A DNA stretch of 20,379 nucleotides. Source: JAVEYA01 sp034003745. GTDB taxonomy: Bacteria; Bacillota; Peptococcia; DRI-13; PHAD01. The stretch spans positions 1 to 20,379 of the forward strand of contig JAVEYA010000037.1 of assembly GCA_034003745.1 (NCBI GenBank), read 5' to 3'. Positions 14,852-20,379 of the stretch are shown in pieces; positions within the stretch are counted from its first letter, which is position 1; each line of letters begins with the position of its first letter. The notes beneath the pieces are model-generated. The model was not told the origin of the DNA. It searched no databases and saw only the letters and a program-made list of their open reading frames with translations. The position numbers and the translations under genes were made by a program.

Positions 14852-15793
14852 ATGAGAAAAATCAAAATGCTGCTGGTTTTGTTATTGGTGTGCCTACTTA
14901 TTTTTCCGGCCTGTCAGCAAGCCAGACGGCCGTCTGAAACGCCTGCTGAGGAATTAAAGGAAGAACCGACGATTTCTTTATATATTGCGGAAACCGGAGA
15001 AAAGAAAGAGCTGAAGATGGAAGAATACCTCAAGGGGGTCGTGGCTGCGGAAATGGAGCCCTCCTGGCCGCCGGAAGCGCTGGCTGCCCAGGCCATTCTG
15101 GCGCGGACATTTACCCTGGAGAAAATGGAAGATGGCGGTGTAAAGGCGCGGGGGACGGACGCCTCTACGGATATAGAAGAATTTCAGGCCTATGATGAGA
15201 GCCGCATTAACGATAATATCGTCAAGGCCGTAGAGCGTACCCGGGGCGAAGTGGTTACCCACCGGGGCGAATATATCAAAGCCTGGTTTTTCGCGGACGG
15301 GGGAGGTAAAACGGCAGCTTCGGCTATGGAAGGACTGGCTTATGATAAAGAGCCTACGCCCTATATCCATAGCGTCGAGGACCCCGGAGCGGCCGTTACC
15401 GTTCCGGAAAATAAGTCCTGGCAAGCCTCTTTCCCGCTGGAGGTGGTGCGGCAGAAAGTCCAAGAGGCTACCGGACAGGATCCTGGCGTTATTTCCAGCG
15501 TCAATATTGAGGAAAAGGGACCTTCCGGCCGGGTTACCAAAGTGAAACTCGGCCGGGTTACTACCAGCGGACCGTCCTTACGGCTGGCTTTAGGCAGTGA
15601 GAAAATGCGTTCGACACTGGTTACCTCCATGGGTGTGGAAGGGAATAACCTGGTCATCCGCGGTAAAGGCTTCGGCCACGGGGTAGGCATGAGCCAATGG
15701 GGGGCAAATGCTTTGGCGGAGCAGGGCAAGAAAGCGGAAGACATTATCCGGTACTTCTTTAAAGACGTAGAGATCAAACAGGAATGGAAATGA
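14852..15793 (+). CDS. spoIID: SpoIID/LytB-domain protein (spore septum peptidoglycan hydrolase family)
   Basis: 313 residues. SpoIID is a lytic transglycosylase that works with SpoIIP and SpoIIM in peptidoglycan remodelling during engulfment. A hydrophobic N-terminus (about 4-20) ends in FPAC, a poor but possible lipobox. The domain starts at KMEEYLKGVVAAEMEPSWPPEALAAQAILART; Glu67 in AAEM corresponds to the catalytic glutamate. FADGGGKTAAS and the C-terminal signature GKGFGHGVGMSQWGANAL (about 271-288) follow. Start ATG 14852 has a GGGGGG site 8 bases upstream, inside a hairpin. Position between rqcP and yabP and the sigma-E promoter fit a mother-cell gene. It may be a SpoIID paralogue rather than the engulfment enzyme, because Bacillus keeps spoIID elsewhere. 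Family firm, symbol tentative. Confidence 0.8.
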   Translation: MRKIKMLLVLLLVCLLIFPACQQARRPSETPAEELKEEPTISLYIAETGEKKELKMEEYLKGVVAAEMEPSWPPEALAAQAILARTFTLEKMEDGGVKARGTDASTDIEEFQAYDESRINDNIVKAVERTRGEVVTHRGEYIKAWFFADGGGKTAASAMEGLAYDKEPTPYIHSVEDPGAAVTVPENKSWQASFPLEVVRQKVQEATGQDPGVISSVNIEEKGPSGRVTKVKLGRVTTSGPSLRLALGSEKMRSTLVTSMGVEGNNLVIRGKGFGHGVGMSQWGANALAEQGKKAEDIIRYFFKDVEIKQEWK

Positions 15794-15802
15794 TAAGATA
15801 CT

Positions 15803-16363
15803 ATGGACGAAAAACAGCTGCAATATTTTCGGCATAAGCTGGAAGGACTGCGCCGGGGGCAGGAAGAGCTGGCCCGGCGCCTCAACGAAGGTTTGCGCAT
15901 GCCGCTGACGGATTCTGTTGGGGAGCTTTCCTCTTATGATAACCATCCCGCCGATCTGGGGGATGCCACCTTCGAAAGAGAAAAGGATCTGGGTTTAAAA
16001 ATTTTGACTGAAGAACAGTTAAGCCGGATTGACGAAGCCTTGGGCGCTATCAAAACAGGAGATTACGGCAAATGCCGCTCCTGCGGCGCGGCAATCAGTC
16101 CGGAAAGGCTGGAGACGATTCCTTACGCTGCCTTTTGCCGCTCCTGCCAAGAAGATCTGGAAGAGAGAGAAGATACGTCCTACCTGTACCGGCCGGTAGA
16201 AGAAGAAGTCGTAAAAATGCCTTTGGACAGTATCGGGGAGGATAATAAGAACGACAATGCCTTTGACGGCGAGGACGCCTGGCAGGATGTGGCTGAATAC
16301 GGCACCAGCAGCAATTGGCCTCCAGACGAGGAAAACGGTGACAATAAACAGAACGAAGCATAA
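15803..16363 (+). CDS. TraR/DksA-family zinc-finger protein (YteA-like)
   Basis: 186 residues. The N-terminal part is a charged coiled coil (QLQYFRHKLEGLRRGQEELARRL). SYDNHPADLGDATFEREKDLGL is the motif of the Firmicute YteA group. A C4 zinc finger follows: Cys91, Cys94, Cys112, Cys115 in YGKCRSCG and FCRSC. DksA relatives bind in the RNA polymerase secondary channel; for YteA-type proteins the role is not settled. The last 60 residues are an acidic, Asn/Asp-rich tail. ATG 15803 is 9 bases after the spoIID-like stop and has no good ribosome-binding site, which suggests translational coupling. The yabP hairpin begins 5 bases after its stop. Family firm, role open. Confidence 0.85.
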   Translation: MDEKQLQYFRHKLEGLRRGQEELARRLNEGLRMPLTDSVGELSSYDNHPADLGDATFEREKDLGLKILTEEQLSRIDEALGAIKTGDYGKCRSCGAAISPERLETIPYAAFCRSCQEDLEEREDTSYLYRPVEEEVVKMPLDSIGEDNKNDNAFDGEDAWQDVAEYGTSSNWPPDEENGDNKQNEA

Positions 16364-16367
16364 TTGG

Positions 16368-16414
16368 CAGTCCCCCCGCATAGTTTTTTATATAAACCAG
16401 ATGCGGGGGGATTG
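16368..16414 (+). promoter_or_regulatory. Hairpin burying the ribosome-binding site of yabP
   Basis: Fourteen-pair stem 16368-16381 with 16401-16414 (one G-T wobble; core TCCCCCCGCAT with ATGCGGGGGGA is perfect), loop of 19 that contains TTTTTT. The GGGGGGA of the 3' arm (16405-16411) is the only ribosome-binding site for ATG 16418. No T-run follows, so a terminator is unlikely. The traR/dksA stop is 4 bases before the 5' arm, so a ribosome finishing that gene could open the stem. Confidence 0.7.
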
Positions 16415-16417
16415 ATT

Positions 16418-16705
16418 ATGGACAGCAAGGATACTTCTCCTTATCAGCTTACCTTAACTAACCGGGAAGTCTTGCAGGCCGGGGGGATTCTGGAAGTAGA
16501 AAGCTTCAACGAAAACCAGATCATCACTGCTACCAGGCTGGGCGCCCTTGTCATCAAGGGTGAAGGCTTGCATATCGTCCAGCTAAACCTCGAAGAAGGC
16601 AAAATGCTGATTGAAGGCAAAGTCAATATGCTGCAGTATGCCGAAAACAAAAAAACACAAATGAAACAAAAGAGCAGAGGAATCCTTGAAAAGCTGCTCA
16701 AATAA
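16418..16705 (+). CDS. yabP: Sporulation protein YabP
   Basis: 95 residues (Bacillus about 100). YabP is a mother-cell sporulation protein placed by the YabP/YqfC family; with YabQ it is linked to cortex formation, but its biochemical role is unknown. The family layout is visible: LTLTNREVLQAGGILEVESFNENQIITATRLGALVIKGEGLHI and a C-terminal LIEGKVNMLQYAE. ATG 16418 is the start; the longer frame from 16364 runs through the hairpin and the preceding gap. The ribosome-binding site GGGGGGA lies in the hairpin's 3' arm. yabQ follows 38 bases later, as in Bacillus. Firm. Confidence 0.92.
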   Translation: MDSKDTSPYQLTLTNREVLQAGGILEVESFNENQIITATRLGALVIKGEGLHIVQLNLEEGKMLIEGKVNMLQYAENKKTQMKQKSRGILEKLLK

Positions 16706-16743
16706 AAATTTAATTGAACAAAGCCCTTAAAGGCGGTGGAAAA

Positions 16744-17283
16744 ATGCAGCCGGTGGCTGAACAGATAACCGTTTTCATAATGTTAGTTATTTTAGGCCTG
16801 GCCATAGGGCTTATCTATGATTTTTACCGTGTTTTGCGCCGGGTCCACGGTCTGAAAAAGAAAGGGACAAACATCGGGGACGCTTTTTTTTGGCTGGTGG
16901 TTACCGTTTGTACCTATATTTTCCTGCTGAAGATTTTGTGGGGGGAAGTCAGATTCTATGTCTTTATCAGCATGGCCATCGGCTTCATCCTTTATATAAA
17001 GGTGGGCAGTCCCTTTATTTTCAGGAAGCTTTTTTATCTATATAACTTTATAATTAAAATGATTAAAACAACAATCCGTCTCGTGGTGATCCCGTTTAAA
17101 ATCCTCTATAATCTGATCGCCATCCCGGTCAGGTTTTCGGCGGGGGTCTTAAACTCCGCCCTGGACGCCGGCGCGAAAACCCAAAAGCATCTTCAGGGCC
17201 AGGTTAAAAAGCAGGTGCAGACCCGGGTTGAAAAAGTGAAGAAAAGGTTTAAGAAGCCGCCACAGGACCCGCCATCCCTCTAG
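16744..17283 (+). CDS. yabQ: Spore cortex protein YabQ
   Basis: 179 residues. YabQ is a membrane protein of the mother cell, needed for cortex synthesis in Bacillus. Hydrophobic segments are at about 8-27, 41-59 and 64-82, with the family motif GLAIGLIYDFYRVLRR around 18-33 and DAFFWLVVTVCTYIFLL. An amphipathic region follows (about 90-130), then a strongly basic tail (VKKQVQTRVEKVKKRFKKPP) that probably lies on the cytoplasmic side. ATG 16744 starts at MQPVAEQ, as in homologues, with AAAGGCGGTGG just before it; a TTG at 16714 would add ten residues without a site. Downstream of yabP as expected. Firm. Confidence 0.9.
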   Translation: MQPVAEQITVFIMLVILGLAIGLIYDFYRVLRRVHGLKKKGTNIGDAFFWLVVTVCTYIFLLKILWGEVRFYVFISMAIGFILYIKVGSPFIFRKLFYLYNFIIKMIKTTIRLVVIPFKILYNLIAIPVRFSAGVLNSALDAGAKTQKHLQGQVKKQVQTRVEKVKKRFKKPPQDPPSL

Positions 17284-17369
17284 TGCATATCTTTTATGGC
17301 AATAGCAGGGAAAAATGATTATTTGTAGAATTAAGGCTTTGAATACTTCTGGATTGGGGCGGAAGCACT

Positions 17370-17738
17370 ATGCGGCAGACTCGGACAACCAAACAAACCA
17401 TCGTCGGCAGGACGAAAAAGAAATGGCCCCGTTATCTGAAAGTGGCCCTGTCTGTGGCAGGATTGTATGTGGTTTTTATTTTTGCTACCGGAGGGTATGA
17501 ATTATGGCAGCTCCAGCAGCAGATGCATATATTGGAAGAAGAACAGGGCGCATTGCTGGAAAAACAGGAGGCCTTAACAGAGGAAATCCAATCCCTGAAT
17601 GAACCGGAAATCATTGAAAGAATAGCCCGTGAGAGCTTGGGGATGGTTAAAGCCGGAGAAACCATTATTGTTCCGGCCGTACCCGGCGAAAATCTGCCGA
17701 AACCCAAGGATGTTAAACCGGAAGACATGGGGGACTAA
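17370..17738 (+). CDS. divIC: Septum formation initiator DivIC (FtsB-like)
   Basis: 122 residues. DivIC is a single-pass membrane component of the division machinery that forms a complex with FtsL and DivIB. A basic cytoplasmic N-terminus (RQTRTTKQTIVGRTKKKW) is followed by one membrane segment (about 24-42), a coiled coil rich in Leu, Glu and Gln (about 46-78), and the conserved end LNEPEIIERIARESLGMVKAGETIIV typical of FtsB/DivIC. ATG 17370 has GGGGCGGA about 7 bases upstream. It follows yabQ after 86 bases, as in Bacillus; no terminator was seen in that gap. Firm by architecture and position. Confidence 0.92.
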   Translation: MRQTRTTKQTIVGRTKKKWPRYLKVALSVAGLYVVFIFATGGYELWQLQQQMHILEEEQGALLEKQEALTEEIQSLNEPEIIERIARESLGMVKAGETIIVPAVPGENLPKPKDVKPEDMGD

Positions 17739-17746
17739 GGAAGTAG

Positions 17747-17776
17747 TTGACACTGTATTCGAGTGTAAGCTATAAT
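17747..17776 (+). promoter_or_regulatory. Near-consensus sigma-A promoter for the S1-domain gene
   Basis: Perfect TTGACA (17747-17752), 18 bases, perfect TATAAT (17771-17776). It begins 8 bases after the divIC stop; the expected start is near 17783, about 40 bases before the ATG. This is the strongest sigma-A promoter in the window. Confidence 0.88.
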
Positions 17777-17822
17777 GTCTTATGGTAATATCGTTTAAAA
17801 AGCTGGGAGGATTTTAGACCGG

Positions 17823-18230
17823 ATGTCAATTACAGTGGGGACTATATTTGAGGGAGTTGTTACCGCGATTACCCCATTTGGCGCTTTTGTGGAACTGCCC
17901 GGAGGCATAACAGGGTTGGTTCATATTTCGGAAGTAGCAGACGCTTATGTCAAGGATGTTAAGGATTATTTAAAAGAGCAGGATAAGGTTAAGGTCAAGG
18001 TAATTAATATTGACGCCAAGGGTAAAGTGGGACTGTCGATCAAACAGGCCAACCCGGCGGCGGTCCGGCCTCCCGGCCGGGATAACAGGGGAAGAGACCG
18101 CTTCCGTCCCGTGCAGGTATCATTTGAAGATAGGTTAGCCAAATTTATGAAAGAAAGCGATGAAAAACTGTCCGAATACAAAAGGAGCACCGACGCCAAG
18201 CGCGGCGGGAGAGGCTCCAGCAGATATTAA
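17823..18230 (+). CDS. yabR: S1 domain RNA-binding protein (YabR / GSP13 type)
   Basis: 135 residues. The first 75 are a single S1 domain (VGTIFEGVVTAITPFGAFVELPGGITGLVHISEV…VKVKVINIDAKGKVGLSIKQA), like YabR and general stress protein 13 of Bacillus, which associate with ribosomes. The remaining 60 are a basic, Arg/Gly-rich stretch, a helix (SFEDRLAKFMKESDEKLSEYK) and a final RGGRGSSRY, which probably adds RNA affinity. ATG 17823 has GGGAGGA about 12 bases before it. Gene position after divIC matches yabR. Strong sigma-A promoter before it and terminator after it show high constitutive expression of a single gene. Firm as family. Confidence 0.92.
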   Translation: MSITVGTIFEGVVTAITPFGAFVELPGGITGLVHISEVADAYVKDVKDYLKEQDKVKVKVINIDAKGKVGLSIKQANPAAVRPPGRDNRGRDRFRPVQVSFEDRLAKFMKESDEKLSEYKRSTDAKRGGRGSSRY

Positions 18231-18231
18231 G

Positions 18232-18258
18232 AAAAGGAGACGAAAGTCTCTTTTTTTA
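18232..18258 (+). terminator. Terminator after the S1-domain gene
   Basis: AAAAGGAGAC (18232-18241) pairs with GTCTCTTTTT (18246-18255), one wobble, around a GAAA tetraloop; more Ts follow. It begins one base after the stop codon. Confidence 0.9.
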
Positions 18259-18264
18259 TTGATC

Positions 18265-18294
18265 GCATAAATACCCGGCTCAAGGCGTACACTA
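18265..18294 (+). promoter_or_regulatory. Forespore-type (sigma-F/sigma-G) promoter of the zinc-ribbon gene
   Basis: GCATA (18265-18269) fits both sigma-F and sigma-G -35 patterns. At 15 bases lies GCGTACACTA (18285-18294), 9 of 10 positions against GGnnAnAnTA-type usage; read as sigma-G it is TACACTA after 18 bases with two mismatches. Expected start is near 18301, just before AAGGAG. Confidence 0.5.
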
Positions 18295-18319
18295 GGATAA
18301 AATAAAGGAGTGATGCCGT

Positions 18320-18505
18320 TTGGCTACGGATACGAAAATCAAGACGAAAGTCACCCCGGATAATGCCGAAGACAGTTTTAAATGCAGCAACTGCGGGGCG
18401 GTTTATTCCCGCGAGGGCGCCAAAATGCGCAAATGTCCGGTTTGCAATTATATCTGTACCCTGGATACCTGCCGCAACCTGGGTGCTTCCAATGAAGACT
18501 ATTAA
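18320..18505 (+). CDS. Small zinc-ribbon protein, function unknown
   Basis: 61 residues. Two CxxC pairs (Cys22/Cys25 in CSNCGAVYS and Cys39/Cys42 in CPVC) form a rubredoxin- or zinc-ribbon-like knuckle; two further cysteines (Cys46, Cys51) lie in YICTLDTCRNLG. The N-terminus is polar and Lys/Thr-rich, and there is no signal peptide or membrane segment. TTG 18320 is the start, with AAGGAG (18306-18311) about 8 bases upstream. It is a single-gene unit between two terminators, behind a forespore-type promoter, and may therefore be a forespore protein. I do not recognise the family. Confidence 0.75.
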   Translation: MATDTKIKTKVTPDNAEDSFKCSNCGAVYSREGAKMRKCPVCNYICTLDTCRNLGASNEDY

Positions 18506-18520
18506 TTTGCGTACATTCTT

Positions 18521-18550
18521 ACAGCCTCCCTTTTCGGGGAGGCTGTTTTA
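18521..18550 (+). terminator. Terminator after the zinc-ribbon gene
   Basis: Perfect ten-pair stem ACAGCCTCCC (18521-18530) with GGGAGGCTGT (18537-18546), six-base loop, then TTTTAATT. Confidence 0.9.
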
Positions 18551-18559
18551 ATTCCGTGC

Positions 18560-18587
18560 ACTTCTTTATCTTCCGCAACATAAGCTG
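18560..18587 (+). promoter_or_regulatory. Possible sigma-K promoter of the cotS-like gene
   Basis: AC at 18560-18561 (in GCACTT), 17 bases, CATAAGCTG (18579-18587), against the recalled sigma-K pattern AC, 16-17, CATAnnnTA; the last base is G instead of A. The expected start lies near 18594. Bacillus cotS is a late mother-cell gene, which agrees. The -35 box carries little information, so this is tentative. Confidence 0.35.
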
Positions 18588-18618
18588 AGGAAGGAGCGAT
18601 TTGACGGGGGGCGTACGA

Positions 18619-19620
18619 ATGGAAGAGAGACAGGGGGATTCATCCATTGACGAGATCATGGAACAAATTTTAGCAGCCTATAGCCTCACGGCGGATAAAA
18701 TTTCACGCCAAGGGGACGGCTGGTGGATAGTCTCTGGCGCTAAGATGCTGGAAATACGCAGATTTAAGGGAGAGACAGACCGTCTGCAGACCGCATTGTC
18801 CTGGCAGCGTCATTTGCAGAAAAAAAGAAGGGGACTCGTCCCGGAAGTGTTGCCGGCCCAGGGTGGGCAGGATTATCTTGCTGTAGAAGGGCATGTTTAC
18901 TATGTCCTCGTGAGGGCGGAGGATGACTCCTTTTTATCCTCCGAGCCGGCGCATTTGGTGCTGGCCGTAAAAAGCCTGGCTGATTTGCATGCTTCAAGCC
19001 GGGGGTATCAGACCGCGGGCCATAAGGAAGCGTTGTTGGGACCCCAAATAATTCAGAATAGATTGACCAGCTTGATCTGGTATTATAAAAACTTCCGATC
19101 CTGCCGTCAAAAGTCGGATTTTGCCGGTATTTATACGGAGTATTTTTCTTTTATTTATGATCAGGGGCAGGAGTCATTGCAAAAGATGGTTGCCGGCGGT
19201 TATGAGAACAAAATGAAGGAGCGCGCCCAAATTCTGCTCAATACGTTTTGTCCGGCCAGCCTGGCCGTCAGGGGGGAAGGCGTCTCTTTTCTGGAATTGA
19301 ATAAATGGACCATAGGTCTGGAGGTCATGGATCTGGCGCTCTTCTTAAGCTCATTTCTGCCCCGTTATAAATGGGATGCGGCTTTAACCTTGCAGCTTTT
19401 GGAAAACTATGAAGTCCAAAACAAGCTGGCGTATCAGGAAAAGCAGCTCCTGCTGGCGTTTTTAAGATTTCCTTACCGTTTCTGGCTATATGCCTACCAG
19501 TATTATAACCGGATCGTAAGCGCGCCTGAGCTGGCCCGCAAGCTGGAGAATTATATCTATGAAAGTTATCTGCGGGACAAATGCCTGGATGGACTGGATA
19601 ACTGGCTATGGAGGGATTAA
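18619..19620 (+). CDS. CotS/YutH-family spore coat protein, kinase-like fold
   Basis: 333 residues, close to CotS (about 350). The sequence follows the CotS/YsxE/YutH family of aminoglycoside-phosphotransferase-like coat proteins: MEQILAAYSLTADKIS, WQRHLQKKRRGLVPEVLP, LADLHASSRGYQ, then VMDLALFLSSFLP, LLLAFLRFPYRFWLYAYQYYNR at the end. The catalytic HxD loop of true kinases is not recognisable: the corresponding segment reads CPASLAVRGEGVSFLELN, so it is probably a pseudokinase, as CotS itself seems to be. I prefer ATG 18619, which has GGGGGG 7 bases upstream and fits the family start; TTG 18601 with AAGGAG 4 bases before it is the alternative (six residues longer). A gene of unknown function follows after 2 bases. 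Family good, role inferred. Confidence 0.75.
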   Translation: MEERQGDSSIDEIMEQILAAYSLTADKISRQGDGWWIVSGAKMLEIRRFKGETDRLQTALSWQRHLQKKRRGLVPEVLPAQGGQDYLAVEGHVYYVLVRAEDDSFLSSEPAHLVLAVKSLADLHASSRGYQTAGHKEALLGPQIIQNRLTSLIWYYKNFRSCRQKSDFAGIYTEYFSFIYDQGQESLQKMVAGGYENKMKERAQILLNTFCPASLAVRGEGVSFLELNKWTIGLEVMDLALFLSSFLPRYKWDAALTLQLLENYEVQNKLAYQEKQLLLAFLRFPYRFWLYAYQYYNRIVSAPELARKLENYIYESYLRDKCLDGLDNWLWRD

Positions 19621-19622
19621 AG

Positions 19623-20379
19623 ATGAGAAGCGGCTTGAACAAATGCGTTTTGGAATTGGTCAAACCGGGCTATCCCTGGCAGGAAATATGCGGCGATCAT
19701 CTCACTTGGCTGATTCTGCGCCGGAAAATAAAGGACCCCGAACTGCGCATAACCGCTATAGAAGATGTCTTGCTGGATGATTTTCAATGGAAGGTCCATC
19801 TGGCCAACAATGAAAATCATTGCTACAGTGGGAATTTGAGTATAACCGTCCAGTACAAATCCGGCAGTCTTGAAGGTGAGGAGCTGGAATTTCCGGAGGA
19901 AGCGGAAACAGAAGAAACCTGCCGCGAAGCCTTCCTGCAGCCTGAAAAATATTTGGCTGAAGTAAAAAGTAAGGTTTCCGGCAGCGGTGAAACACCGGGA
20001 TGTACCCTCCACACTTCCTTTCCCAGTCTGCTGCTGGAATCCCCGACCCGCGCTGAAAACGGGCCCGGAAAACATGCCTCTGATATCATGCGCCGGCAGG
20101 TGCAAATCCCCTGGCGGGCCAAAGTAAGAGGCCTTGGGCAGAGTTTGGAGCCTCGTATCATGAAAGTCCACCTGGCCAAGGTGGGTATCAGCACGATGCT
20201 TCTGGAGGTCTTGCTGAAATTGGAAGTCAATGATCAGGCAATAGAACCGGCGCAGAAACGCAGGGCTTATCGCAGCGGCTCTTTAGGTGAAAAGATGCTG
20301 GTTATTCAGGATGAAGCTGTCCAGGAGGTTCTCGGCGTGGCGCAGGAAAGCGGTTTTTACAGCGGTATCGCCGACGAGG
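19623..20379 (+). CDS. Unidentified protein, 5' part (runs off the window)
   Basis: An open frame of 252 codons from ATG 19623 to the window end without a stop, two bases after the cotS-like gene, with GAGGG about 7 bases before the ATG; the pair is surely co-transcribed. The first 90 residues include YPWQEICGDHLTWLILRRK and WKVHLANNENHCYSGNLSITVQYKSG. After an acidic stretch (GEELEFPEEAETEET) and a polar linker comes VQIPWRAKVRGLGQSLEP, followed by a beta-rich stretch (LLEVLLKLEVNDQ). The two beta-rich parts vaguely resemble the SPOCS (DUF3794) module of spore-coat assembly proteins, but I cannot confirm it. No signal peptide, membrane segment or enzyme motif is visible. The neighbour suggests a spore-envelope role. 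Confidence 0.7.
   Translation, partial: MRSGLNKCVLELVKPGYPWQEICGDHLTWLILRRKIKDPELRITAIEDVLLDDFQWKVHLANNENHCYSGNLSITVQYKSGSLEGEELEFPEEAETEETCREAFLQPEKYLAEVKSKVSGSGETPGCTLHTSFPSLLLESPTRAENGPGKHASDIMRRQVQIPWRAKVRGLGQSLEPRIMKVHLAKVGISTMLLEVLLKLEVNDQAIEPAQKRRAYRSGSLGEKMLVIQDEAVQEVLGVAQESGFYSGIADE

Noticed and set aside
15528..15561. Repeated GGCCGGGTTAC in the spoIID-like gene
   Set aside because: Two 11-base copies in coding sequence for similar residues (GRVT); easily explained by codon bias.
16341..16367. CATAATTGG with AC 16 bases upstream, a sigma-E/K-like promoter for yabP
   Set aside because: The -10 box misses the final TA and the -35 carries almost no information; the start would fall inside the hairpin arm.
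16368..16414. Terminator for the traR/dksA-like gene
   Set aside because: The stem is strong but is followed by ATTGATTATG, not by Ts; its Ts are in the loop.

Overview
The window is a stretch of the chromosome of an endospore-forming Firmicute. All genes are on the + strand and tightly packed, and the order follows the conserved purR–spoVG–glmU–prs–pth–fin–mfd–spoVT–mazG(yabN)–yabO–yabP–yabQ–divIC–yabR block of Bacillus and the sporulating Clostridia. The inserted genes (a PrsA-type foldase, HU, a SpoIID-family protein, a DksA/TraR protein), frequent TTG/GTG starts and moderate GC content point to a Peptococcaceae/Desulfitobacterium-like clostridium rather than a Bacillus. That placement is inferred from gene order and protein resemblance only. 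No tRNA, rRNA, CRISPR array, insertion sequence or phage gene was seen.

Layout. 1-501: 3' end of a MobA-like nucleotidyltransferase gene, then a terminator. 656-1841: purR and spoVG, with a very good sigma-H promoter before spoVG and a terminator after it. 2011-4990: glmU, prs and pth (cell-wall precursor, PRPP, peptidyl-tRNA recycling), closed by a strong terminator. 5067-6129: a DUF3784-like membrane protein and a GIY-YIG protein. 6124-6803: a sigma-F promoter driving a short PrsW-like membrane protease gene and fin, the anti-sigma-F gene. 6925-11590: mfd and a PpiC-type foldase lipoprotein. 11850-12407: spoVT behind a sigma-G-like promoter. 12545-14425: mazG/yabN and an HU gene. 14529-17738: rqcP (yabO), spoIID-like, traR/dksA-like, yabP, yabQ and divIC. 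17823-18505: an S1-domain protein (yabR-like) with a near-consensus sigma-A promoter, and a 61-residue zinc-ribbon protein with a forespore-type promoter. 18619-20379: a CotS-type spore-coat pseudokinase and an unidentified gene that runs off the end.

Housekeeping genes (cell wall, PRPP, translation quality control, transcription-coupled repair, NTP sanitation, division) are interleaved with sporulation genes. Candidate promoters for sigma-H, -F, -E, -G and -K sit beside sigma-A promoters. The most unusual signals are: (i) a sigma-F promoter whose expected start point coincides with the ATG of the PrsW-like gene, which has no ribosome-binding site, so the prsW-like/fin message may be leaderless; (ii) two long hairpins, before spoIID-like and yabP, that bury the G-run ribosome-binding sites of those genes; (iii) a perfect Shine-Dalgarno site before spoVT with no normal start codon after it, leading into an ORF whose stop overlaps the spoVT ATG.
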